Assembly (NCBI GenBank): GCA_045654685.1
Contig: JAZONV010000054.1
Coordinates: 1 to 45,951 of the forward strand
Direction of reading: 5' to 3'
DNA length: 45,951 bases
Origin: RGIG1828 sp045654685
GTDB taxonomy: Bacteria > Bacillota > Clostridia > UMGS1810
Position numbers and translations under genes: made by a program. This document shows, one piece after another, positions 30,654-39,623 of the stretch (the first letter of the stretch is position 1; each line of letters opens with the position of its first letter). Under the pieces are notes generated by a model. That model was not told the origin of the DNA. It was given only the letters and a program-made list of their open reading frames with translations, and searched no databases.

Positions 30654-31049
30654 ATGGATATTATAAATGAAAACAACGGAACAATAAAAATATCTGATGA
30701 AGTCATTGCAACCATCACATCGGTGGCTATTTCAGAAGTTGATGGTGTATGTGGGCATATGGGATCCATTGCCGGAGAGATTGCATCTAAATTCAGTAAA
30801 AAAAATACCAATAAAGGTATTAAGGTTTCCATAAATGACAATGAGGCTGTAATAGATATCAATATAGTTGTAAAATATGGAATCAGGATACCCGAAATTG
30901 CATGGGAAGTCCAGGAAAATGTAAAAAAATCTGTGGAATCGATGTCGGGTATTAATGTGGTTAAAGTTAATATTCATGTTGTTGGAGTAGAATTTAAAGA
31001 AAACGATGATTTGAATGATGAAGGAATCACTAAAGATTCGATGGAATAA
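30654..31049 (+). CDS. Asp23/Gls24 family protein (YqhY-like)
   Basis: Small membrane-associated or cytosolic protein linked to envelope homeostasis; YqhY in Bacillus affects acetyl-CoA carboxylase. The family core runs GTIKISDEVIATITSVAIS, then EVDGVCGH and a VNIHVVGVEF strand. At 131 aa it starts at ATG 30654 after GGAGGT. It stands directly before nusB, as in most Firmicutes. Confidence 0.92.
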   Translation: MDIINENNGTIKISDEVIATITSVAISEVDGVCGHMGSIAGEIASKFSKKNTNKGIKVSINDNEAVIDINIVVKYGIRIPEIAWEVQENVKKSVESMSGINVVKVNIHVVGVEFKENDDLNDEGITKDSME

Positions 31050-31072
31050 CAAATGATCAACGGAGGAAGAAT

Positions 31073-31474
31073 ATGAGTAGAAAATCAGCTCGGGAAACGG
31101 CATTTAAAACAATATTTGAAATACCGTTTCATGTTAATAATGAGCCATTTGAAATTATTAATTTCAATGTAGAATATAACTCAAAAGGAATAAACAACGA
31201 AACTGATGTCAATTATTTTAAAGATGTTACCACGCGATGTTACAATAACATAGAAGCGATTGACAATAAGATATCTGACAACTTAAAAGGTTGGTCCATG
31301 GACAGAATTTCAAAAGTGAATCTGTCTATACTCAGACTTGCTTTATGTGAAATTTTGTATATTGAAGATATTCCATATCAGGTTTCTATCAATGAAGCGG
31401 TTGAACTTGCAAAAAAATACGGAGATGATGATTCACCTGCTTTTATAAATGGTGTCTTGGCATCTGCAATATAG
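31073..31474 (+). CDS. nusB: Transcription antitermination factor NusB
   Basis: All-helical protein that joins NusE on boxA RNA for rRNA antitermination. SARETAFKTIFEI at the N-terminus, and the C-terminal signature LSILRLALCEILY, then VSINEAVELAKKYGDDDSPAFI. 133 aa. GGAGG precedes ATG 31073. Confidence 0.96.
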   Translation: MSRKSARETAFKTIFEIPFHVNNEPFEIINFNVEYNSKGINNETDVNYFKDVTTRCYNNIEAIDNKISDNLKGWSMDRISKVNLSILRLALCEILYIEDIPYQVSINEAVELAKKYGDDDSPAFINGVLASAI

Positions 31475-31487
31475 TCCGGAGGGATTC

Positions 31488-32690
31488 ATGCCCGTCATTT
31501 CAGTTTCGCAACTAAACAATTACATAAAAAGATATGTAGATCAGAATAAACATCTTACAGATTTGTGGGTAAAAGGTGAGATATCAAATTTCAAATTACA
31601 CTATAGTGGTCATATGTATTTTACATTAAAAGATTCAGCATCCACCTTAAAAGCTGTTATGTTTAGCGGATACACATCAAATGTGAAATTTAAGCCTAAA
31701 GACGGAATGAAAATTATTGCATTTGGAAAGGTAGCCGTTTATGAAACAATAGGTACGTATCAATTGTACGTCGAATCAATGATTCCGGATGGTATTGGTG
31801 AGCTCTATGCTTCATACGAACAATTAAAATTGCGTCTGGAAGCTCAGGGCTTCTTTTCTGCTGAAAAGAAAAAGAATTTGCCATCTTTTCCACAAAAAAT
31901 AGGGATTGTATCGTCCTTATCCGGTGCTGCACTCCGAGATGTTTTAAATGTTATATCAAGACGCTTTCCGATAGCTCACCTTGTAATATATCCTGCAAAA
32001 GTTCAAGGGATAGGCGCATCAGATTCTATATGTGATGGTTTGAAATATCTTTCCGATGGTAATAAGTGTGATGTTATTATACTTGCAAGAGGAGGAGGCA
32101 GCATAGAAGATTTATGGGCTTTCAACGAAGAGAAAACTGCCATGGCAATATATGATTGTGGAGTACCTGTAATTACAGGTGTTGGTCACGAAACCGACTA
32201 TACCATAGCAGATTTTGTTGCTGATATGAGAGCTCCAACTCCATCTGCAGCGGCCGAGATCTCTGTTCCTGATTTAACGAAAGTCAGAGAATATTTGAAC
32301 ACATCAAAAAACAGCGTTCAAATATATATTGATAAATATGTTGAAAGCTGCGAATATTTTTTGAACACAAACAGCATTAATGCAATAGGCAACAATCTGA
32401 AATCAAATATAGAATCTTATAAAAGTAAAATTGATCAGACACTTATGAAGATTGATGTGTTGTTTAATTCCAAGTTAAACCAACTTGTCAACTCTCTTGA
32501 ATCATTCAAAGCCGGTATAGATGCTATGAATCCCGAAAACGTATTAAAAAGAGGCTATACAATAGTCCAAACAGATGATGGGAATATAGCAGATTTTTCG
32601 AAACTGTCAGAGAGTGATTTGGTAAACATTTTATTTGATGGTGGTAATGCCATTTGTGAAATACGGAGGATTATTCATGAAAAAAAGTGA
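31488..32690 (+). CDS. xseA: Exodeoxyribonuclease VII large subunit
   Basis: Single-strand DNA exonuclease subunit. An N-terminal OB fold (YFTLKDSASTLKAVMFSG) precedes the catalytic part with GRGGG-type ILARGGGSIEDLWAFNEE and GHETDYTIADFVADMRAPTPS, then a coiled coil. 400 aa. ATG 31488 follows CGGAGGG; an upstream frame overlaps nusB. Confidence 0.96.
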   Translation: MPVISVSQLNNYIKRYVDQNKHLTDLWVKGEISNFKLHYSGHMYFTLKDSASTLKAVMFSGYTSNVKFKPKDGMKIIAFGKVAVYETIGTYQLYVESMIPDGIGELYASYEQLKLRLEAQGFFSAEKKKNLPSFPQKIGIVSSLSGAALRDVLNVISRRFPIAHLVIYPAKVQGIGASDSICDGLKYLSDGNKCDVIILARGGGSIEDLWAFNEEKTAMAIYDCGVPVITGVGHETDYTIADFVADMRAPTPSAAAEISVPDLTKVREYLNTSKNSVQIYIDKYVESCEYFLNTNSINAIGNNLKSNIESYKSKIDQTLMKIDVLFNSKLNQLVNSLESFKAGIDAMNPENVLKRGYTIVQTDDGNIADFSKLSESDLVNILFDGGNAICEIRRIIHEKK

Positions 32691-32913
32691 ATTGACTTTT
32701 GAAGAGTCATTAAAAGAGCTTGAATTGATTGTCAGCAAGCTGGAGTCCGGAAAAATCAATCTTGAAGAAAGTATATCTTTATACAAGAAATCTATAGAGC
32801 TATATAAAATCTGCAATAAAACTCTTAATGAAGCAAAACAAACCATTGAGATAATAAAAAATGAAAACTATGAAGAAAATGAAATTGATGCAGATGTTGT
32901 AACTGAACAATAG
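32677..32913 (+). CDS. xseB: Exodeoxyribonuclease VII small subunit
   Basis: Small helical partner of XseA. At 78 aa it starts MKKSELTFEESLKELELIV and contains LESGKINLEESISLYKK, the defining pattern. ATG 32677 has CGGAGGA upstream. It overlaps xseA by 14 bp. Glu-rich tail. Confidence 0.95.
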   Translation: MKKSELTFEESLKELELIVSKLESGKINLEESISLYKKSIELYKICNKTLNEAKQTIEIIKNENYEENEIDADVVTEQ

Positions 32914-32954
32914 GGGAGTTTAATACAATTTTAACAATACAAAGGAAAATTTTT

Positions 32955-34808
32955 ATGGACAATCTTGAGCAATTAATATCGAAAGAAAACATAAAAAAAT
33001 TAAATAGTAAAAACTCTGAAGAAACAGTGAGTCTTATCAGGGATTTTCTTGTGGATAAAGTTATGAAATCCGGCGGTCATCTTGCATCAAACCTTGGTGT
33101 TGTAGAATTGACTCTTGCCCTTCATAAAGTATTTGATTTCCCAAATGATAAAATTGTTTTTGATGTGGGACATCAAAGTTATGTCCACAAGATTTTAAGC
33201 GGTAGATATGACAAATTTGACACTTTACGTAAACTTGACGGAATCTCCGGTTTTCCCAAAACCGAAGAAAGTGAGTACGATTCGTTTAATACCGGTCACT
33301 CAAGTACATCTATATCTGCAGCTCTTGGAATTGCAAAAGGCAGAGATTTAATTGGTGATAATTATAAAGTTATTGCATTTATCGGCGATGGCTCGATAGG
33401 CGGTGGTATGGCTTTTGAGGCTCTCAATGATGCCGGCGATTCAAATACTGATTTGATAATCATATTAAATGATAATGAGATGTCAATTAACCCAAATGTT
33501 GGCGGTTTGTCTGCGCACCTGAGTATGCTCAGGCTAAATAAAAAGTACATCAAAGCCAAAAACAGCACCCAAAAAATGCTCAATAAATTTGGCTCTTTCG
33601 GATTAAAAACCGAGGGATTTTTGAAGAAAATAAAAAAAGCCGTAAAACGCGCAACTATTGCAATTCCGATGTTTGAAGATCTTGGATTGACATATATAGG
33701 AATTATAGATGGTCATAATATAGATGATCTTGTTGCTGCAATGACCAAAGCAAAAAACACCAAGGGTCCGGTTATCATACACACTCTGACGCAAAAAGGG
33801 AAGGGTTATAAACCTGCTGAAGATGATCCGGATATTTTTCATGGTGTTTCGTCGGAAAGTGCTCAAAAGACAGGTGAAACATATACAGACTATTTTGGTA
33901 AATATATGTCGAAAAAAGCACGAAGCAACAAAAATATTGTTGCCATAACAGCAGCTATGTGTTCGGGATGTGGTCTCTCTGCATTTGCCAAAGAAATTCC
34001 GGGAAGGTTCTATGATGTTGGTATTTCTGAACAACACGCTGTAACCCTTGCTGCAGGATTATCTAAAACAGGGATTATTCCCGTGTTTGCTGTATATTCG
34101 ACATTTTTACAAAGGGGATATGACCAATTGATACATGATGTATGTCTCCAGAATCTTCATGTTGTTTTTGCTATTGACAGAGCAGGTGTAGTGGGGGAAG
34201 ACGGAGAAACTCATCAAGGTATATTCGACTTGTCATATCTTAGCCATATGCCTAATATGACAATTTTGGCTCCTACATGCAAAAAAGAATTTGAGCAAAT
34301 GCTCGATTATGCTATAGATGAAGCTACCGGACCTGTTGCTATAAGATATCCCAAATCAGAAATCCCAGAAAGAGAATGTGAAGTTTTCAAAAATGGAGAA
34401 TGCGAAAGTGTTTTTGACAATGGTGATGATGTAGTAATCTTTTCAATCGGAAGAATGTTTGATTGTTGTATGGATGTTGTTGAAAATCTCGTAGCAAGCG
34501 ATATAAAAGTTAAACTCATAAATATAAGAAGCATAAAACCAAATAACAAAACTTTTATAAATAATATTATAAAAAATTGCAAGATTGCATTTACTGTTGA
34601 AGATAATGAAATATCCGGTGGTGCAGGTCAATATATCTCTTCGCTTGTTTTGAATAACTACAGGAATAAAATAATCAATATTGGATTTGATGATTGCTTT
34701 GTATGTCAGGGTAGTCAAAAAGAACTCTTTGAAAAATATGGACTTAATGCTGAATCTATAACACAAAAAATTTTAAAGGAATTGAATACAAATGAGCAAC
34801 AGAATTGA
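32955..34808 (+). CDS. dxs: 1-deoxy-D-xylulose-5-phosphate synthase
   Basis: Thiamine-diphosphate enzyme that starts the MEP isoprenoid pathway from pyruvate and glyceraldehyde 3-phosphate. The ThDP motif GDGSIGGGMAFEALND, the N-terminal FDVGHQSYVHKIL, and the central GEDGETHQGIFDLSYL are visible. At 617 aa it is full length. The geranyltranstransferase gene (ispA) that often precedes dxs in Firmicutes is absent here. AAAGGAAA precedes the ATG. It overlaps tlyA by 17 bp. Confidence 0.96.
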   Translation: MDNLEQLISKENIKKLNSKNSEETVSLIRDFLVDKVMKSGGHLASNLGVVELTLALHKVFDFPNDKIVFDVGHQSYVHKILSGRYDKFDTLRKLDGISGFPKTEESEYDSFNTGHSSTSISAALGIAKGRDLIGDNYKVIAFIGDGSIGGGMAFEALNDAGDSNTDLIIILNDNEMSINPNVGGLSAHLSMLRLNKKYIKAKNSTQKMLNKFGSFGLKTEGFLKKIKKAVKRATIAIPMFEDLGLTYIGIIDGHNIDDLVAAMTKAKNTKGPVIIHTLTQKGKGYKPAEDDPDIFHGVSSESAQKTGETYTDYFGKYMSKKARSNKNIVAITAAMCSGCGLSAFAKEIPGRFYDVGISEQHAVTLAAGLSKTGIIPVFAVYSTFLQRGYDQLIHDVCLQNLHVVFAIDRAGVVGEDGETHQGIFDLSYLSHMPNMTILAPTCKKEFEQMLDYAIDEATGPVAIRYPKSEIPERECEVFKNGECESVFDNGDDVVIFSIGRMFDCCMDVVENLVASDIKVKLINIRSIKPNNKTFINNIIKNCKIAFTVEDNEISGGAGQYISSLVLNNYRNKIINIGFDDCFVCQGSQKELFEKYGLNAESITQKILKELNTNEQQN

Positions 34809-35613
34809 CGTTGAAATGGTAAATAAAGGTCTTGTTGAAAGTCGTGAAAAGGCAAAAGCTTTAATCATGGCAGGGATTGTATATGCCGATAATCAAAAAA
34901 TTCTCAAAGCAGGCGATAAAGTAAAAGAAACCGCAAATATTGAAATAAGAGGTCAGAAATTGCCTTTTGTCAGTAGAGGCGGATTGAAACTTGATAAAGC
35001 CATTAAAGTTTTTGATCTTGATATGAATAATCTTATTTGCATGGATATTGGTGCTTCAACGGGTGGATTTACAGATTGTATGCTCCAAAACGGTGCAAAA
35101 AAAGTATATGCTGTAGATGTTGGCTATGGTCAGCTTGCATGGAAATTACGAAGTGATGACAGAGTAGTAAATATGGAAAGAACCAATATCAGATACATTG
35201 ATTTTAATCTGATAACCGACAAGATTGACTTTATATCAATTGATGTTGCCTTTATATCATTGAAATTGGTTCTTCCTGTTGCATATGAACTATTGAAAGA
35301 TGGTGGCGATCTTGTTGCTTTGATAAAACCGCAATTTGAAGCCGGAAAAGAAGAGGTTGGAAAAAAGGGTGTTGTAAGAGACCCGGAGATTCACAGAAAA
35401 GTTATAGAAGAAATTATAGAATTTTCGATTGTTAATAAATTCAAAGTGGAAAATCTTGATTTTTCTCCCATAAAAGGTCCTGAAGGTAATATAGAATTTC
35501 TTGTTAAACTAAAAAAATCTAATGAGGGCTTAAACTGTTTGAAAGAAAATACAGTAGATGAAGTGGTAATTTGTTCACACGGAATGGATGGTAATGATGG
35601 AAAAACCAAATAA
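34792..35613 (+). CDS. tlyA: TlyA family rRNA 2'-O-methyltransferase (hemolysin A-like)
   Basis: N-terminal S4 RNA-binding domain (RIDVEMVNKGLVESREKAKA), then an FtsJ-type SAM domain with MDIGASTGGFTDC near residue 84 and a catalytic Lys in LVALIKPQFEAG. TlyA enzymes methylate 16S/23S rRNA; the old hemolysin name is misleading. 273 aa. It follows dxs with coupled translation. Its usual Firmicute neighbours (nadK, argR, recN) are missing; radC comes next. Confidence 0.93.
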   Translation: MSNRIDVEMVNKGLVESREKAKALIMAGIVYADNQKILKAGDKVKETANIEIRGQKLPFVSRGGLKLDKAIKVFDLDMNNLICMDIGASTGGFTDCMLQNGAKKVYAVDVGYGQLAWKLRSDDRVVNMERTNIRYIDFNLITDKIDFISIDVAFISLKLVLPVAYELLKDGGDLVALIKPQFEAGKEEVGKKGVVRDPEIHRKVIEEIIEFSIVNKFKVENLDFSPIKGPEGNIEFLVKLKKSNEGLNCLKENTVDEVVICSHGMDGNDGKTK

Positions 35614-36460
35614 TCATAGATTTATTGACCCTGAAATTATGAAATATCTTTCTAAAATCTCTCCTGATGTATATAGTGACTATGTACATGGGGATGATTT
35701 TGAAGAATTGAATTTTACACATGAAGAATTCGATGAAAAAGTTGATGAGCCCGCACAAAAGAAAAATACACCTTCAAACTCTAAAATCAAATCAATTCAC
35801 AGAGGTCATCGTGAAAGAGTTAGAGAAAAGTTTTTTAACTACGGCCTTGATTGTTTTTCTGAATATGAGGTGTTGGAATTTCTGCTGTTTCACACAATTC
35901 CCATGAAAGACACCAATGAAATTGCACATAGACTTATAGAAAGATTTGGCACACTCAAAGGTGTATTTAATGCTGATTATCACGACCTGATGGAAGTTAA
36001 TGGGATTAGCGAAGTATCAGCAGCTCTTATCACTATGCAAAGAGAGATTTTTAAATATTTAAGAACAAAAGCTGTTAAGAAAGAGAGATTGGGTACATCA
36101 GCAGTTGCTGCAAGATATTGCAGAAAATATTTTGAAAATCATGTCGAAGAAAGCACTGTCGTAATTGTGATTGATGATGAACGAAATGTACAAGGCGTTG
36201 AAGTAATCTGTAAAGGAACAGAAACAGAATCGTATGTGCTTATGAGGAAGATTATCAGGGTTCTCATACGGTACAGAAGTACTTCTGCTATAATTGCACA
36301 TAACCATCCCGGAGTTAAGCTTGCGAATCCATCCAATGAAGATTACGAAAGCACTCTAAATCTTAAACAAACTCTCGAAAATCTCGGGATTGCTCTTGTA
36401 GATCATATAGTATGTACGGATACTGACTATTTCAGTATGATGGATAATGGTTATATATAA
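35588..36460 (+). CDS. radC: RadC/DUF2466 family JAB-domain protein
   Basis: N-terminal helix-hairpin-helix region (about residues 85-155, FNADYHDLMEVNGISEV) and a C-terminal MPN/JAB domain with the metal motif HNHPGVKLANPSNED near residues 237-251. The older DNA-repair role of RadC has been withdrawn; the true function is unknown. It has an unusual N-terminal extension of about 65 acidic residues before the RGHRERVREKF family start. The start is uncertain: ATG 35588 or the ATGs at 35594 and 35597. It overlaps tlyA by up to 26 bp. Confidence 0.88.
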   Translation: MVMMEKPNNHRFIDPEIMKYLSKISPDVYSDYVHGDDFEELNFTHEEFDEKVDEPAQKKNTPSNSKIKSIHRGHRERVREKFFNYGLDCFSEYEVLEFLLFHTIPMKDTNEIAHRLIERFGTLKGVFNADYHDLMEVNGISEVSAALITMQREIFKYLRTKAVKKERLGTSAVAARYCRKYFENHVEESTVVIVIDDERNVQGVEVICKGTETESYVLMRKIIRVLIRYRSTSAIIAHNHPGVKLANPSNEDYESTLNLKQTLENLGIALVDHIVCTDTDYFSMMDNGYI

Positions 36461-36479
36461 ACAAAAAGTGGTGTAGAAA

Positions 36480-37373
36480 TTGGTATTTAAACATTTGGAT
36501 ATTAAAGATTTTGATATTTTCAAAAAAATTCTGAAATCAGGAAATTATAATAACTCAGAATCAAGCCTGACAAACATGTATATTTGGCAGCATTATTATA
36601 ATACAAAATATTGCGTCAGTGATGACATAATATATACCATATTTGATGCGAAAAATGATGTTCAGGCTTTTATGCCATACGGCGTTTTTAGAAATTCAAA
36701 TTTTTGCGTAGATAAAATTCTTGAATATTTTAACAATACATTAAAAAAAGAACTCATAATTAATTTAGCTACAGATGATTTTTTGGAATTTTTGATAAAT
36801 TCCGGTAAGTATAAAATTACATATGAAGAGGTTCCAAATTCATTTGATTATGTGTATAACACCATGGATTTAATAGAATTGAAAGGAAGAAAATATCATT
36901 CCAAGAAAAACAATTACAATTCGTTTGCCAAAAAATATGACTTTGAATTCGAAAGATATCGTCCGGATATGAAACAAGAATGTATAGATTTTTGTTCCAA
37001 AGTTGTGAAAGAACACTCTCAAGGCAACAGCAGGCTATACAATAATGAAATGATATCAATACAAAAAGCTTTTGATTCATACGAAGATCTTGGACTAATA
37101 TGTGATGTTATAACCATAGATAACAAAATTATTGCCCTCGGAGTGGGAGAGAGGTTAAACGATGAGTATGCATTAATACACATTGAAAAAGCTGATTATG
37201 CATATCGCGATGCATATCCTGTTATAAACAGATTAATGTTGAAAAACGAATTTTCTGACACAACATTTGTTAATAGGGAAGAAGATTTGGGTATTCCGGG
37301 GTTAATTAAAGCAAAAAAATCATATTTACCATGTAAAATGATAAATAAATATAAAATTAAAATTTCAAAATAA
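36480..37373 (+). CDS. DUF2156 / phosphatidylglycerol lysyltransferase-like GNAT protein
   Basis: Double GNAT-fold protein of the DUF2156 group. It lacks the membrane part of MprF, so it is cytosolic and its acceptor is unknown. Family blocks: SLTNMYIWQHYY, GRKYHSKKNNYNSFAKKY, and VNREEDLGIPGLIKAKKSY. 297 aa. It starts at TTG 36480 after GGTG; no nearby ATG fits. Confidence 0.85.
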   Translation: MVFKHLDIKDFDIFKKILKSGNYNNSESSLTNMYIWQHYYNTKYCVSDDIIYTIFDAKNDVQAFMPYGVFRNSNFCVDKILEYFNNTLKKELIINLATDDFLEFLINSGKYKITYEEVPNSFDYVYNTMDLIELKGRKYHSKKNNYNSFAKKYDFEFERYRPDMKQECIDFCSKVVKEHSQGNSRLYNNEMISIQKAFDSYEDLGLICDVITIDNKIIALGVGERLNDEYALIHIEKADYAYRDAYPVINRLMLKNEFSDTTFVNREEDLGIPGLIKAKKSYLPCKMINKYKIKISK

Positions 37374-37388
37374 GGCAGGTAGATAACT

Positions 37389-37928
37389 ATGGTATACGTA
37401 ATGTTAGCTGATGGATTTGAAGAAATAGAGGCACTTGCTGTTGTGGATATACTCAGAAGGGCAGAAGTGGATGTAAAAACCGTATCTGTATATAACCAAA
37501 AGTCTGTAACAGGTTCTCACAACATTTCTGTAAATGCAGACATTATGCTTGATGAAATCGATGATAATTACAATATGATTATCCTGCCTGGAGGAATGCC
37601 GGGAACAATAAATCTAAAAAATAATGAAACGCTCGAAAATATCTTGAAAGATGCGTACAAAAACGGCAAATATCTTGCAGCAATATGTGCTGCACCAATG
37701 ATATATGGCGAGCTTGGTTTCTTGTCAGGAAAAAAAGCCACATGTTTTCCTTCGTTTGAAAAACATCTCAATGGTGCAATTTTTAAACTTGATTCAGTAT
37801 GCTTTGATGGGAACATTATTACATCTCGCGGTGCAGGAACTGCACATGAATTCGCATTTAAAATTGTGGAAATTTTAAAAAGTAAAGATGTTGCAAACGA
37901 ATTAAGGGTTGGTATGTTATATGCATAA
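37389..37928 (+). CDS. DJ-1/PfpI family protein
   Basis: Glutamine-amidotransferase-like fold. The conserved nucleophile Cys 100 (AAICAAP) and its partner Glu in ADGFEEIEA (11-12) are present, with LPGGMPGT before. It matches the DJ-1 (ThiJ/YajL) clade used against glyoxal damage or oxidative stress; the exact activity is unclear. 179 aa. The 3' end overlaps the cyclo-ligase gene by 8 bp from ATG 37921. Confidence 0.9.
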   Translation: MVYVMLADGFEEIEALAVVDILRRAEVDVKTVSVYNQKSVTGSHNISVNADIMLDEIDDNYNMIILPGGMPGTINLKNNETLENILKDAYKNGKYLAAICAAPMIYGELGFLSGKKATCFPSFEKHLNGAIFKLDSVCFDGNIITSRGAGTAHEFAFKIVEILKSKDVANELRVGMLYA

Positions 37929-38496
37929 TGATTTAGCAAAATCACAATTACGTAAACATTACAAAAATATACGAAATAACATCGATAAATTAAAAAGAAA
38001 CGAAAAATCAGATATGATAAGGAAAAACTTTGAAAATTTTATACATGCAGGGCAAAGTTTTTTTGTATATAAATCATATTTATCAGAAGTGGAAACCAAG
38101 GGGATAATAAAAGATTTGTTTTCGTATGATAAAAAAGTTACGATTCCAAAATGTGATATTGAAACAGAAACCATGTCTGCAGTTGAAATTTTTGCAAATA
38201 ATTCATTTAAATTAAACAGCTATGGTATTTGCGAATCAAGCACAGATGATATTTACGAAGAGGAAATTGATGTTGTGATTTTACCCGGATTGGTTTTTGA
38301 TAGAAAAGGCAATCGAATTGGCTATGGAAAAGGATATTATGATAAATTTATAAATTCTCTGAATTATAAACCGCTGTTAGTCGGATTATGTTTTGATGAA
38401 CAATTGATTGATAATATATCGGTGTGCGACGAACATGATGCAAAACTTGATTACATCATAACAGATAAAGAATTTTTAAAAATTATGAGCCGATAG
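37921..38496 (+). CDS. 5-formyltetrahydrofolate cyclo-ligase
   Basis: ATP-dependent enzyme that returns 5-formyl-THF to 5,10-methenyl-THF, a futile form made by SHMT. C-terminal signature PGLVFDRKGNRIGYGKGYYD is exact for the family; N-terminal SQLRKHYKNIR. 191 aa. ATG 37921 was chosen over TTG 37909; AAGGG lies about 12 bases upstream. Its overlap with the DJ-1 gene implies coupled translation. Confidence 0.93.
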   Translation: MHNDLAKSQLRKHYKNIRNNIDKLKRNEKSDMIRKNFENFIHAGQSFFVYKSYLSEVETKGIIKDLFSYDKKVTIPKCDIETETMSAVEIFANNSFKLNSYGICESSTDDIYEEEIDVVILPGLVFDRKGNRIGYGKGYYDKFINSLNYKPLLVGLCFDEQLIDNISVCDEHDAKLDYIITDKEFLKIMSR

Positions 38497-38518
38497 GTTG
38501 TAATTGAATTCCGAGTGG

Positions 38519-38550
38519 TCATTTCGCAAAATTAAAATTTTGCGAAATGA
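38519..38550. promoter_or_regulatory. 15-bp perfect hairpin before the xer-type gene
   Basis: 38519-38533 is the exact reverse complement of 38536-38550, separated by two bases, and ends one base before GGGAGGG. No T-tract follows. It may control translation of the recombinase or be a protein-binding palindrome. Confidence 0.6.
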
Positions 38551-38563
38551 GGGAGGGCTGAAT

Positions 38564-39559
38564 ATGTTGAATAGAAAAAATTCTCAATATAGTGATATAC
38601 CTGATATCGCCCGCAATTATCTTAATTATATGACAGTTATTAAAGGACGTTCTCAAAATACTGTTAAAGAATATTATTATGATGTCAGAATGTTTTTGCG
38701 GTATGTACACGCTGTTGTAAATAATTATGACATAATTAATCTCGATAAGATTGATTTAACAGATTTTGATGATAACATATTAAAGGACATTACATTAAAT
38801 GATTTGTATGAATTCATGACATATGTCAACAACTTTAAATCATCAAATGATAACTATAAAGCCCGTAAAGTTGCAAGTCTGCGTTCTTTTTTTAATTATC
38901 TTAGTATTAAGGTTGGATTTATAGAAAAAAATCCTGCTTTAAATCTTGATACACCAAAACTAAAAAAAAGAGTCCCAAGATTTTTAAATCTTGATGAAAG
39001 CATCAATCTGTTGCGAACAATAGATGGAAAACATAAAGAACGTGATGTTGCTATATTTGTACTTTTTCTGAATTGCGGCTTAAGACTTTCAGAATTGGTC
39101 GGAATCAACATAAGCAATATAAATTTTGAAAAACAAACATTGCGCGTCATCGGTAAAGGAAATAAAGAACGAATTGTGTATTTAAATGATTTATGTATCA
39201 ACTGCATTAATTCTTATTTGACCGTCAGACCCGGTGAAGTTATATACGACGACAGAGATGCACTTTTTATAAGTGATAAAGGCCGGAGAATATCAAACAG
39301 AATGGTTGAGATTCTTGCAAAGAAATACTTTAAAGCTGCCGGAATTGACGAAACAAGGTATTCTCCTCATAAACTCAGACATACAGCGGCTACCATAATG
39401 TATAAAGAAGGTAATGTTGATATAAAGACTCTTCAGGAAATTTTGGGACATGCAAGTATTTCCACAACTCAGATATATACACATATAAATAATCAGGATA
39501 TGAAAAAAGCTGCAGATAATAATCCTTTCAACTCTATTTCTCTTGAAACGAATGAATAA
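38564..39559 (+). CDS. XerC/XerD-type tyrosine recombinase
   Basis: Chromosome-dimer-resolution type recombinase. A SAM-like domain (KGRSQNTVKEYYYDVRMFLR) precedes a catalytic domain with Arg in LNCGLRLSELVG, Lys in GKGNKERIV, HKLRHTAAT, LGHASISTTQIYTHI. At 331 aa it is slightly long because of extra residues in the core-binding domain. ATG 38564 follows GGGAGGG. Not linked to any att site here, so chromosomal Xer is favoured; C versus D cannot be told. Confidence 0.88.
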   Translation: MLNRKNSQYSDIPDIARNYLNYMTVIKGRSQNTVKEYYYDVRMFLRYVHAVVNNYDIINLDKIDLTDFDDNILKDITLNDLYEFMTYVNNFKSSNDNYKARKVASLRSFFNYLSIKVGFIEKNPALNLDTPKLKKRVPRFLNLDESINLLRTIDGKHKERDVAIFVLFLNCGLRLSELVGINISNINFEKQTLRVIGKGNKERIVYLNDLCINCINSYLTVRPGEVIYDDRDALFISDKGRRISNRMVEILAKKYFKAAGIDETRYSPHKLRHTAATIMYKEGNVDIKTLQEILGHASISTTQIYTHINNQDMKKAADNNPFNSISLETNE

Positions 39560-39560
39560 T

Positions 39561-39609
39561 AAAAACCACCTATAAAATTCAGAAACAACGGAATCGTAAG
39601 GTGGTTTTT
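39561..39609. terminator. Bidirectional terminator between the xer gene and lepA
   Basis: 11-bp stem AAAAACCACCT (39561-39571) with AGGTGGTTTTT (39599-39609); A-tract on one side and T-tract on the other serve both convergent genes. Confidence 0.75.
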
Positions 39610-39623
39610 TGTATTTAATCTTA

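Noticed and set aside
33603..34037. 144-codon open frame opposite dxs
   Set aside because: Antisense shadow of dxs; low-complexity Phe/Ile/Cys composition typical of reversed coding sequence.
38504..39559. Integrase of a second mobile element
   Set aside because: No flanking direct repeats, excisionase or cargo; neighbours are housekeeping genes, so chromosomal Xer is more likely.
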